A stretch of 38,562 nt of DNA from JBDHUJ01 sp039809105 (GTDB lineage: Bacteria > Patescibacteriota > Saccharimonadia > Saccharimonadales > UBA4665). Numbering within the stretch: position 1 is the stretch's first letter; every line of letters starts with the position of its first letter. The stretch covers positions 1 through 38,562 of the forward strand of contig JBDHUJ010000014.1 in the NCBI GenBank assembly GCA_039809105.1. Direction: 5' to 3'. Positions 1-5,815 of the stretch are shown in pieces. The position numbers were made by a program, and so were the translations under genes. The notes under the pieces are model-generated. The model did not search any database. It saw only the letters and a program-made list of their open reading frames with translations, and was not told the origin of the DNA.

Positions 1-90
1 GGAAGCCCCCGCGAGAACAGCGGTCAAGCAACCACCTGCTGGGCTGGTGGAAGCGGCAGCGGAAAACGGTGTTCTAGGGTGGGGGGCTTA
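1..90 (+). ncRNA. Candidate small SRP RNA (4.5S-like), 5' end possibly cut by the window
   Basis: The ends pair (AAGCCCCC at 3-10 with GGGGGCTT near 82-89) and AGAACA pairs with TGTTCT further in, giving one long rod. The middle holds GGTCAAGC on the 5' side and GGAAGCGGCAGC on the 3' side of a CCACC/GGTGG hairpin. This resembles the GGUCAGG and GGAAGnAGCAGC strands of the SRP domain IV internal loop, and CCCGCnA lies upstream as in bacterial SRP RNA. The apex is longer than the usual GGAA tetraloop, so the identification is tentative. Confidence 0.4.
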
Positions 91-110
91 AGTTAACGGC
101 AGTGAGCTTT

Positions 111-173
111 AGGGGGAGGGAGACTTGTTCCGAATTCACTTCGGAACAAGTTGGGAGGGGCGAGCCCCTCCCT
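111..173 (+). repeat. Structured intergenic element, family 1, short copy
   Basis: AGGGGGAGGG is followed by a perfect 11-bp hairpin (123-133 with 141-151) and then GGGAGGGGC-GA-GCCCCTCCC. The G-rich start and the GGGAGGGG strand can each pair with the CCCCTCCC strand. The same arrangement recurs at 2535-2681, where the apical hairpin differs in sequence but stays complementary around a shared TTCAY loop. Confidence 0.6.
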
Positions 174-176
174 GAA

Positions 177-200
177 GAGCTCGACAGATATGTCGAGCTC
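177..200 (+). terminator. Perfect 10-bp hairpin, terminator-like
   Basis: GAGCTCGACA and TGTCGAGCTC flank a GATA loop. No T-run follows, so it may be a processing or stability hairpin for the RNA upstream and not an intrinsic terminator. Confidence 0.35.
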
Positions 201-288
201 GGTTCACTAGAGTGTAAGCGATTTTACGGCTTGGCCGTGAATGGGCGACTATAGTGTGGGCAGAACCTATAGCGAAGGGAGGCCGCAC

Positions 289-684
289 ATGAACCGATTC
301 CTGTATTTCTGCTCCATACTGGTACTGCTGTTTTTCGTTGCGGGTAGCTACTTCTTCCCGAACGACATGCTGATGTGGTTCGCTTCGACGGCGGGCGCCG
401 ATAACCTGGTTCGGATAAGCCTGTCGGTCGTTCTCGTTATGCTTATGGTAATCCCGCCGCCACGTAGTATAGTCTTCCGGATTCTGCTCGGTGCGGTAGC
501 CGTGGCGTTGGCGGGTTGGACAGTCTCGACATTTTATTCCGAGCAACTGCGGGTGCTGGACGCGCTGGCCTATGCGCTCCTGAGTGTCGTCTTCGGCCTG
601 GCGGCTCTGGAAATCACGTACGACAAAGGCGAGCCGCGCACTGCCGCGCCGAACCCGCAGCCGCGCTTCGCTCCCGGCCTGTAG
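289..684 (+). CDS. Small four-helix membrane protein, unknown function
   Basis: A 131-aa protein built almost entirely from four hydrophobic segments (roughly residues 5-25, 40-57, 62-82 and 90-112) with a short proline-rich polar tail. I do not recognise the family. I chose the ATG at 289 over an in-frame ATG at 241 because AAGGGAGG lies six bases upstream of it. It stands alone between a hairpin and the tRNA-Pro promoter. Confidence 0.7.
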   Translation: MNRFLYFCSILVLLFFVAGSYFFPNDMLMWFASTAGADNLVRISLSVVLVMLMVIPPPRSIVFRILLGAVAVALAGWTVSTFYSEQLRVLDALAYALLSVVFGLAALEITYDKGEPRTAAPNPQPRFAPGL

Positions 685-700
685 GGTTCTTATGCGTGAG

Positions 701-729
701 GTGACACATGGCCCGCTGCGTGCTATAAT
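701..729 (+). promoter_or_regulatory. Promoter of tRNA-Pro
   Basis: GTGACA, 17 bases, then a perfect TATAAT at 724-729. The predicted transcript starts near 736, so a leader of about 95 nt carrying the palindromic repeat at 737-830 precedes the tRNA. Confidence 0.75.
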
Positions 730-736
730 TACCCCT

Positions 737-830
737 GTTAGATAGTCGTATGGTCCGATAGTCTCATTGTCCCGATAGGTTTGCCTGCAGCCAACAACCG
801 ACTATCCCGCTATAAGACCGTCCGACTACT
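737..830 (+). repeat. Palindromic GATAGTC/GACTATC repeat next to a tRNA
   Basis: The left part carries GATAGTCGTATGGTCCGATA and the right part carries the degenerate reverse complement (GACTATCC..GACCGTCCGACTA). A homologous copy is at 3428-3515, next to tRNA-His. Confidence 0.6.
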
Positions 831-831
831 T

Positions 832-908
832 CGGGGTGTAGCGCAGCTTGGTAGCGCGCGTCGTTCGGGACGACGAGGTCGCCGGTTCAAATCCAGTCAC
901 CCCGACCA
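832..908 (+). tRNA. tRNA-Pro (anticodon CGG)
   Basis: Acceptor CGGGGTG pairs with CACCCCG, the D-arm is GCGC..GCGC, and the anticodon arm CGTCG-TTCGGGA-CGACG reads CGG. CCA is encoded. The T-stem GCCGG/CCAGT has one C-A mismatch, which is unusual but tolerable. Confidence 0.95.
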
Positions 909-909
909 C

Positions 910-943
910 AAAAATACCGCCAGCAAAAGTTGGTGGTATTTTT
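910..943 (+). terminator. Intrinsic terminator of tRNA-Pro
   Basis: AAAAATACCGCCA pairs with TGGTGGTATTTTT directly after the CCA end of the tRNA, and the stem ends in a T-run. Confidence 0.85.
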
Positions 944-951
944 AGTTCAAT

Positions 952-980
952 TTGACACGAATAGTCTTTCGTAGTTAGAT
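952..980 (+). promoter_or_regulatory. Promoter giving a leaderless mRNA
   Basis: TTGACA, 17 bases, TTAGAT. The -10 box ends six bases before the ATG at 987, so transcription would start at or next to the start codon. Confidence 0.7.
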
Positions 981-986
981 ACGCAC

Positions 987-1322
987 ATGAAGCATCCGAA
1001 CAACTCTCCCGAAACTAACCTGAGCTTAAACGTAGAGGCTGAGGTTACCTCCGACCTTAGTCCAAGCAATACTATCCAGGCTATGGCCGCAGCTGGTATT
1101 TCGGGTAGCGGCCTAGTTACTGAATCAGTGCGAGAATCACCGCCATCGAGAATTCTAGTTAATGGCAGATTGTTTGTCGGAGGAGTGGTCCCGAAATATC
1201 CCACTAACTTAGCGGAGCTAATCGAACGGCGTATAGAGGAGCAGACTGTCGGTGTTATGAATAAAGACACGCGCGATATAATTGCCGATAACGTCCGAAT
1301 CGACGCCCGCTCCGCATCGTAG
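987..1322 (+). CDS. Hypothetical protein, 111 aa, leaderless
   Basis: Soluble 111-aa protein with no recognised family and no transmembrane segment. The N-terminal 45 residues are polar and likely disordered (NNSPETNLSL). The middle reads as a short beta-rich stretch (RILVNGRLFVGGVV) and the C-terminus is an amphipathic helix (LAELIERRIEEQTVG). There is no Shine-Dalgarno site, but a consensus promoter is placed exactly for a leaderless message, which supports the start. Its codon use is less GC-rich than that of its neighbours. Confidence 0.65.
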   Translation: MKHPNNSPETNLSLNVEAEVTSDLSPSNTIQAMAAAGISGSGLVTESVRESPPSRILVNGRLFVGGVVPKYPTNLAELIERRIEEQTVGVMNKDTRDIIADNVRIDARSAS

Positions 1323-1353
1323 TTAATCGACTTAGGCGTACAATAAGTACGTA

Positions 1354-1983
1354 ATGATTCCACTTATATTTACCGTTCTGGCTGTGCTTGCCGTACTGCT
1401 CGTGAGCGAATGGGGCTGGCGCAAGGGCTGGCTGGCGAACGAGTTCGGCCGCAAGTTCGTGCACATAACCGTCGGAAGCTTCGTGGCCTTTTGGCCGCTT
1501 TTCCTCACGTGGGGGCAGATTCGTCTGCTGAGTGTAGCATTCCTGCTGGTCGTCACCATAACGACATACTTCAACACGTTTCACGCCATCCGCAGCGTGC
1601 AACGGCCCACGTACGGTGAGTTCTTTTTTGCCGCCACGGTCGGCCTGTTGGCCTGCCTGACGACAGACAAAGGCATTTATGCCGTAGCTATTTTGCATAT
1701 GAGCCTGGCCGACGGCCTGGCGGCGCTGGTGGGTGTGCGCTACGGGCGGGATAACAAGTATCACATTTTGGGACATACCAAAAGCGCTATCGGCACTGCT
1801 ACGTTTTTCGTAACCTCGCTTATCCTTCTTATGGGCTACAGCCTGCTTTCCGGCGCAATGCTGCCCATACCACTCATACTACTCGCCGCAGCCACGGCGT
1901 CTATGCTCGAAAACATTGCGCTTTTGGGGCTGGATAATCTGGCGGTGCCACTCTTTATTTGCTTGTTGCTCACCCGTTTTTAG
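1354..1983 (+). CDS. Diacylglycerol/polyprenol kinase family (DGK1/dolichol kinase-like) membrane enzyme
   Basis: A 209-aa integral membrane protein with about seven helices. Visible family motifs are EFGRKFVHITVG near residues 30-41, SLADGLAALVGVRYGR near 117-132, GHTKSAIGTATFF near 139-151, and ENIALLGLDNLAVPL near 186-200. These match the conserved R-K-x-x-H, D-G-x-A, H-K-S-x-x-G and E-x(6)-D-N-x-x-x-P blocks of CTP-dependent diacylglycerol, dolichol and phytol kinases. The likely reaction is CTP-dependent phosphorylation of a lipid alcohol, which suits an organism that recycles host or environmental lipid; the substrate is inference. TACAAT at 1339-1344 is a plausible -10 box. Confidence 0.8.
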   Translation: MIPLIFTVLAVLAVLLVSEWGWRKGWLANEFGRKFVHITVGSFVAFWPLFLTWGQIRLLSVAFLLVVTITTYFNTFHAIRSVQRPTYGEFFFAATVGLLACLTTDKGIYAVAILHMSLADGLAALVGVRYGRDNKYHILGHTKSAIGTATFFVTSLILLMGYSLLSGAMLPIPLILLAAATASMLENIALLGLDNLAVPLFICLLLTRF

Positions 1984-2033
1984 TTCGTTGTGCGGTACAA
2001 TAAGCATAAGCAGCAATGTAGCGTGGGGAACAT

Positions 2034-2429
2034 ATGAATAACAAGTTCGGATATAGTATCGCCGCCACCATCGTGGCGGGTGTGTTGGCATTCGGTGTGG
2101 CAACCATAGTACGGCAAAGCCATGGTTCCGCAGATGCGCCCTGCGTGGGTGGCGGTGTGACGCACAAAGTCACCATACGGAACGACAAGGCTGACCCGGC
2201 GCAGACTACCGCTAAACGCTGCGACACGCTGACCATAACCAACAAAGACGCCATCACCCGGGAGATTGCCTTCGGTAACCACGACCACCATGTCGCCTAC
2301 GATGGGGTCGAAGAAAAGGAATTACGGCAGGGCGACTCTGTGACGGTTACGCTCGACCAGACCGGCGAATTCCACTTCCACGACCACATCCACGACGAAG
2401 TCGAAGGCTACTTCACCGTCACCCACTAA
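2034..2429 (+). CDS. Membrane-anchored cupredoxin-like protein
   Basis: 131 aa: an N-terminal signal-anchor (residues 5-26), then a compact beta-sandwich domain. The tail HFHDHIHDEVEGYFTV stands where plastocyanin-type cupredoxins have the Cys-x-x-His-x-x-Met copper loop; here it is His-rich (HFHDHIHD), and NHDHH lies earlier in the domain. Two cysteines (residues 37 and 63) may form a disulfide. Metal binding outside the membrane is likely, but without the copper-loop Cys a type 1 blue copper site is unlikely. GGGGA lies five bases before the ATG, and the TACAAT at 1996-2001 matches the upstream gene's -10 context. Confidence 0.65.
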   Translation: MNNKFGYSIAATIVAGVLAFGVATIVRQSHGSADAPCVGGGVTHKVTIRNDKADPAQTTAKRCDTLTITNKDAITREIAFGNHDHHVAYDGVEEKELRQGDSVTVTLDQTGEFHFHDHIHDEVEGYFTVTH

Positions 2430-2534
2430 CGCCTAATCGCAGCAATTCTCTAAACTGCACGACTCCTCATCTGTTAAAGGTGAGGCCCTATGAAATGCAA
2501 ATGAGCGCAGCGAACAAGGCGATAGCCGTACTTT

Positions 2535-2681
2535 AGGGGAAGGGAGGCTAATCCCGAGTTCATTTCGGGATTAGTCGGGAGGGTGAAGCGAGCCAGTGGC
2601 TCGCTGCAAGGCAATCTGCCGGGCAAGCTATGCTTGCCGACGCGCAGTTGCGGGGCCGCAGGATGTGGCAAGCCCCTCCCT
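2535..2681 (+). ncRNA. Structured RNA element, copy 1 (families 1 and 4 nested)
   Basis: AGGGGAAGGG pairs with CCCCTCCCT at the end. Inside are a 10-bp hairpin (2548-2557 with 2565-2574, loop GTTCATT) and a second module: stem GCGAGCC/GGCTCGC closed by AGT (2588-2604), the single-stranded GCAAGGCAA, an outer helix CTGC/GCAG (2616-2619 with 2644-2647) enclosing GGCAAGC-TAT-GCTTGCC, then TTGCGGGGCCGC. The second module recurs at 28122-28195 with different but still complementary stems and identical loops. I do not recognise a known RNA class. Confidence 0.65.
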
Positions 2682-2684
2682 AGA

Positions 2685-2723
2685 CCTCAAGGTTTTCTGA
2701 AGGTCCTTCAGGAAATCTTGAGG
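2685..2723 (+). repeat. Long hairpin
   Basis: CCTCAAG..TTTTCTGAA pairs with TTCAGGAAA..CTTGAGG across a five-base loop. It follows the structured element at 2535-2681 by three bases and is probably part of the same transcript. Confidence 0.5.
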
Positions 2724-2748
2724 TGCTTAAACTATAGTATCTGCATGA

Positions 2749-2817
2749 GGGAGGAATTCGCCAGTGAACACATACCTTCCAGTGTGTGAAGGCAGTAATT
2801 AGCTGGCTCGAACTCCC
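2749..2817 (+). ncRNA. Predicted pseudoknotted RNA domain
   Basis: Outer helices GGGAG/CTCCC and GCCAG/CTGGC enclose ACACA..CCTTC..TGTGT..GAAGG. ACACA pairs with TGTGT, while CCTTC in its loop pairs with GAAGG just downstream, which is an H-type pseudoknot. A 68-aa ORF overlapping here (2583-2789) has no ribosome binding site and is better read as RNA. Confidence 0.45.
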
Positions 2818-2821
2818 AAGA

Positions 2822-2943
2822 GGGCTTACGTAGAACGGCACATTCCGGGCAAAACAGTCCGCTCCTCGCTGCGTCGTATTTCTAATACGCCTCCGCTGCG
2901 GTGCTCCTGTTTTATCCCAGACTGCACCATTCTACGTAAGCCC
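2822..2943 (+). repeat. Large palindromic element, family 2, copy A
   Basis: A 14-bp terminal helix (GGGCTTACGTAGAA with TTCTACGTAAGCCC) encloses a core shared with 14409-14532: AACGGCACATTCCGGGC, TCCGCTCCTC, the hairpin CGTAT-TTCTA-ATACG, and ATCCCAGACTGCACCATTC. Outer helix, AAAACAG/CTGTTTT helix and inner hairpin all differ from copy B yet remain paired. Confidence 0.75.
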
Positions 2944-2976
2944 CCAGAAGCTTATGTGTGTGGTTGAGTGCCACGG

Positions 2977-3008
2977 AAACACCCGTCTGCGAGAGGGGTG
3001 TTTTTCTT
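2977..3008 (+). terminator. Intrinsic terminator of the 2440-3010 non-coding locus
   Basis: AAACACCC pairs with GGGTGTTT and the stem runs into TTTTTCTTT. The nearest upstream protein gene ends about 550 bases away, so it most likely ends a non-coding transcript. Confidence 0.75.
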
Positions 3009-3140
3009 TGGTAAGATTCAAGCGCTTGGCTGGTACCTGGGGGTCGGCTGGATGGATGGCGGCCTATTATTGTGTGAAAACGTGTCTTCAGCAAAGCGGC
3101 AACTTCACGCCGTAAGATAGGAGGGTAAGGAGGTATGTCT

Positions 3141-3293
3141 ATGTATAACACCCAGGAAAAAGTGGCGCTCGACAGGGTGCGCTACCTGCTCGAAGAGTAC
3201 TCGTACACGTACTTGGCCGAGCGCAATGATGCATTTCGCCAAGTCGTCGAACGCTTGTACGGCGATGTCAGCAAAGAACTTGCGCTGCGCTAG
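3141..3293 (+). CDS. Small acidic-basic helical protein, 50 aa
   Basis: A 50-codon ORF preceded by a perfect AAGGAGGT six bases before the ATG. The protein (MYNTQEKVAL.. to ..SKELALR) is soluble and charged and predicted to be two amphipathic helices, with a run of tyrosines (EEYSYTYLAER). I do not recognise a family. It ends 14 bases before the bidirectional terminator shared with tRNA-His. The ribosome binding site is among the strongest in the window, which makes this very likely a real gene. Confidence 0.75.
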   Translation: MYNTQEKVALDRVRYLLEEYSYTYLAERNDAFRQVVERLYGDVSKELALR

Positions 3294-3306
3294 CAATTCT
3301 TGTCTA

Positions 3307-3349
3307 CCAAAGAAAAAAGCCCTGACGTATGCCAGGACTTTTTTCTTGG
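3307..3349. terminator. Bidirectional terminator shared by the 50-aa gene and tRNA-His
   Basis: CCAAAGAAAAAAGCCCTG pairs with CAGGACTTTTTTCTTGG, with T-runs on both strands. On the minus strand the stem begins inside the CCA tail of tRNA-His. Confidence 0.85.
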
Positions 3350-3424
3350 GGCGAGTTATGGGGCTTGAACCCACGACCTTCGGTACCACAAACCGACGCT
3401 CTAACCAACTGAGCTAAACTCGCC
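3347..3424 (-). tRNA. tRNA-His (anticodon GTG)
   Basis: G-1 is encoded and faces discriminator C73, the histidine identity pair. Acceptor GCGAGTT pairs with AACTCGC, and the anticodon loop TTGTGGT reads GTG. CCA is encoded. Confidence 0.96.
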
Positions 3425-3427
3425 ATA

Positions 3428-3515
3428 AACATAGTCGCATAGTCTTATGGTGGTATTGTCTGATAGTCTGCGCCTAGGCTGACTATCCAACTATTTGACC
3501 ATCCGACAATTGGAC
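3428..3515. repeat. Palindromic GATAGTC/GACTATC repeat, second copy
   Basis: ATAGTCGCATAGTC..TGATAGTC on the left and GACTATCCAACTAT..GACCATCCGACA on the right mirror the copy at 737-830. It occupies the leader of the tRNA-His transcript, just as the first copy occupies the tRNA-Pro leader. Confidence 0.6.
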
Positions 3516-3532
3516 TAAATTTAACAGAGGTG

Positions 3533-3561
3533 ATTATAGCTGAAAGCAAGGGAGTTTACAA
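3533..3561 (-). promoter_or_regulatory. Promoter of tRNA-His
   Basis: TTGTAA, 17 bases, TATAAT on the minus strand. The -10 box and initial transcribed bases, TATAATCACCTCTGTTA, are identical to those of the tRNA-Gly promoter at 6913-6941. Confidence 0.75.
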
Positions 3562-3568
3562 GTCGGGG

Positions 3569-3943
3569 TTAGTAACGGGTGATTGAGACTAGGCGCGCGA
3601 GGCCGGCAGCGAGTAGGCTGTAGGCGAGTATGGCAACGAGCGTGTAGCCCTGGAAACTGACGGCTCCCAGGCTGGCATGGTCGTAATGGAGCAGCCCGAC
3701 GAACGGTGCGACAAATGGCGCGGTTATGTTATTCACGAACAAAACGATGCCGTTAGTGGTGTTGGCGGCGAGCAGTGCGAGCACGAACCGTACCGCCAGC
3801 AGTGCGGTGAGCGTGCTACCGGCAAGTAGAACGAGCCGTTGCAATGCATCGTGCGCCAGGTTGTAGCGGTCGCGTTGAAAATACGCATCTTCGGTACTGG
3901 TGGCATACTCGTATCGTACACGTTGTGGTTCTTGTGGGTACAT
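3569..3943 (-). CDS. YggT family membrane protein
   Basis: 124 aa. After a tyrosine-rich cytoplasmic N-terminus of about 35 residues come a hydrophobic hairpin and the family signature: RFVLALLAANTTNGIVLFVN, then NITAPFVAPFVGL near residues 71-83, then the final helix LVAILAYSLLAAGLARLV. This matches YggT/Ycf19 proteins, which are associated with membrane or division-site organisation; the exact role is unknown. AAGGAG lies six bases before the ATG. The N-terminal extension is longer than in classic YggT. Confidence 0.82.
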   Translation of the reverse strand: MYPQEPQRVRYEYATSTEDAYFQRDRYNLAHDALQRLVLLAGSTLTALLAVRFVLALLAANTTNGIVLFVNNITAPFVAPFVGLLHYDHASLGAVSFQGYTLVAILAYSLLAAGLARLVSITRY

Positions 3944-4009
3944 AGTCTTCTCCTTGTGTAGCCACTGTCATCATAGTTGCGCTAGATGCGTGTCGGCTGG
4001 AAGAATCGG

Positions 4010-5005
4010 CTACCTGAACGTGACTTCGACGGTTTGTTCGGAGCCGGGGCGGTAGGCTTCGCGTTCGGCGTAGAGCCGGAAGGCTTTGCGGTCGGCAGCG
4101 GTGAGCGGTGGTTGCACCAGACTGCGCGGCCAGAGTTTGTGGGTGCTGACGACGTTTATCTCTATAGCGTACACAAATACTTGGGCTTGCAGGTATATCC
4201 AGAACATCAGTGCCAGCACCAGTGCGAACTGACCGTACAAACCGGTCAGACTATGGAGATGGCGGGTCATAAGGTAGCTGCCGAGTACCTGTAGGACCAG
4301 CACGCCCAAGCTGGCAACGATAGCACCCAGGCGTAGCTCACTACGCTTGCGAGGCTTAGACGAACCCACCTTGAATACGAACATGAAAATCAGGTACAGC
4401 AGGGCGGCGTTTATGGCGAGCGGTATAACCCGGTAGCCGATTGTGTTGCCGATGGCCGCAGTAGCGTAGCCGGACAGGCTGGTCGTCAGCACTAAACCTA
4501 CGCCGGCTCCTATGAGCACGGCAAAGCTTTTCAGCATGTTCAGCGGAAAGCCTTTGCGCTTGGCGCGCGGGACAATCCAGGCGTAATCCAGCACGTTGCG
4601 CACTGCGTCGGCGATACCACGTGCACCGTAGAAGGCGAACAGTAGGCCGAGCAAAAGTGCCCAGCCGCTGGCGCTCGGCGTGTGGATGTTTTTCTGGAGT
4701 CCTTCGCCGATGACGGGAATGTAGTCGTTTATGGTGTTGGTCAGTTGCTCTTTGAGCTGCGGGTTATTCTGCGCGAAGATATCGACGATGGAGGTGGCGA
4801 CAAGCAAAAGCGGGAACAGCGAAAGAAAGCCATAGTACGTTATGAGCGCGGCCTGATGCCCGGCGTTTTCTTCGCCGTATTTCTTTATGACGGCAAAAGG
4901 GAACGCGAAAATGCGGTGACGTTGCTGTAAACGGTCGGCCCATCGTGCGATGCGCTCGAAGGGGTTCGAGGATTTCGGAGGGGCTTGCGAAGTTCTTGCT
5001 GTCAT
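4010..5005 (-). CDS. YihY/BrkB (UPF0761) family membrane protein
   Basis: 331 aa with six predicted transmembrane helices. Family hallmarks are the N-terminal block FAVIKKYGEENAGHQAALIT followed by YYGFLSLFPLLLV (near residues 41-73), GLLFAFYGARGIADAVRNVLDYAW in the middle, and LYGQFALVLALMFWIYLQAQVFVYAIEIN near the C-terminus. The family was once annotated as ribonuclease BN, but it is a membrane protein of unsettled transport or permease function. It is transcribed alone; there is no clear Shine-Dalgarno site. Confidence 0.93.
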   Translation of the reverse strand: MTARTSQAPPKSSNPFERIARWADRLQQRHRIFAFPFAVIKKYGEENAGHQAALITYYGFLSLFPLLLVATSIVDIFAQNNPQLKEQLTNTINDYIPVIGEGLQKNIHTPSASGWALLLGLLFAFYGARGIADAVRNVLDYAWIVPRAKRKGFPLNMLKSFAVLIGAGVGLVLTTSLSGYATAAIGNTIGYRVIPLAINAALLYLIFMFVFKVGSSKPRKRSELRLGAIVASLGVLVLQVLGSYLMTRHLHSLTGLYGQFALVLALMFWIYLQAQVFVYAIEINVVSTHKLWPRSLVQPPLTAADRKAFRLYAEREAYRPGSEQTVEVTFR

Positions 5006-5045
5006 GTTCCCTTACTATACCCCAGCCAGCCAGACCGCAAAAGGC

Positions 5046-5184
5046 CGTTCACTATTTTCATTGTCCATTTACCCTTTACCTTTCACCGTGCGTTAACCAT
5101 TTACCATTCACCGTTCGGGCGGTGTTCACAGCAAACGGAAGAACGGTGAATGTATGGTGAATGGAAAACGGTAAACGGTGAATG
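5046..5184. repeat. Degenerate CCATTTACC/GGTGAATGG repeat block
   Basis: The left half repeats variants of CATTTACCATTCACCGTT; the right half carries the inverse GAACGGTGAATGTATGGT and GGAAAACGGTAAACGGTGA. The whole block can fold back on itself. It lies between the leftward YihY gene and the 5436 gene. Confidence 0.6.
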
Positions 5185-5296
5185 TTTTGCCCCGTTTGCG
5201 GGGATGACGGAGCAATAAGACCGCATTTCGTGAAAAATGTCGAAAAAACTGTGATAATTTTCACAATTACGACATCAAAACCACCCCTTGACAATA

Positions 5297-5325
5297 TTGA
5301 CACTGTATTGTGGTAGTGCTATTCT
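5297..5325 (+). promoter_or_regulatory. Promoter of the 66-aa gene
   Basis: TTGACA, 17 bases, TATTCT; a second TTGACA lies nine bases further upstream. The predicted 5' leader is about 100 nt. Confidence 0.65.
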
Positions 5326-5435
5326 GGAATTCAGACCAACAACACACACATGTGATGCGCGTGCTGCTAGCCGAGTACCCGCCAATCCGGGCCACCAATA
5401 TAAATTAAATCTTTGGACAGAAAGGTTTTTATAAA

Positions 5436-5636
5436 ATGACACTAGCAGTAGAGGCGTTCAATGCAGTAACGGTACGTATGGGCGGGGATTTTTTCCTCGA
5501 TCCTGATGCTGCAGAAATCCTAGCCGAAGAGTACGGCGTCCAGGGAGGGGCAAAACCCGAAGACCTACGTTTGACGACGGCGTCGTTGATGGGTCAAATC
5601 GTTGGCCGCAGTGCTTACGAGGTAAATGCTGCGTAG
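5436..5636 (+). CDS. Hypothetical protein, 66 aa
   Basis: Small acidic soluble protein with no family I recognise. It looks like a compact alpha/beta unit: VTVRMGGDFFLDPDAAEILAEEYG followed by KPEDLRLTTASLMGQIVGRSAYEV. A promoter upstream, AGAAAGG before the ATG and an intrinsic terminator 23 bases after the stop mark it as a single-gene transcription unit, which argues strongly that it is real. Confidence 0.72.
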   Translation: MTLAVEAFNAVTVRMGGDFFLDPDAAEILAEEYGVQGGAKPEDLRLTTASLMGQIVGRSAYEVNAA

Positions 5637-5658
5637 AGTAACGCATTCCCGAAAACAT

Positions 5659-5687
5659 AAAATAGACCCAAATTTCGAGTCTATTTT
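5659..5687 (+). terminator. Intrinsic terminator of the 66-aa gene
   Basis: AAAATAGAC pairs with GTCTATTTT around an 11-base loop, with A- and T-rich flanks. Confidence 0.8.
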
Positions 5688-5700
5688 AGTATGAACCATA

Positions 5701-5742
5701 ACCAAAACAAAGACCTGACTAGTGTCGGGTCTTTGTTTTGGT
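5701..5742 (-). terminator. Terminator of tRNA-Arg, starting inside the CCA tail
   Basis: On the minus strand ACCAAAACAAAGACC pairs with GGTCTTTGTTTTGGT. The first bases of the stem are the CCA end of the tRNA. Confidence 0.85.
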
Positions 5743-5815
5743 GCCCCGGGGTGGACTTGAACCACCGACCTTAGGCTTAGAAGTCCTCTGCTCTATCCAG
5801 CTGAGCTACCAGGGC
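5739..5815 (-). tRNA. tRNA-Arg (anticodon TCT)
   Basis: Acceptor GCCCTGG pairs with CCGGGGC, the D-arm is GCTC..GAGC, the anticodon loop CTTCTAA reads TCT, and the T-arm is GGTGG..CCACC. CCA is encoded. The anticodon stem has two weak or mismatched positions at its ends. Confidence 0.93.

Noticed and set aside
2583..2789. 68-aa ORF inside the structured RNA locus
   Set aside because: No ribosome binding site, and the conserved features follow RNA pairing, not codons.
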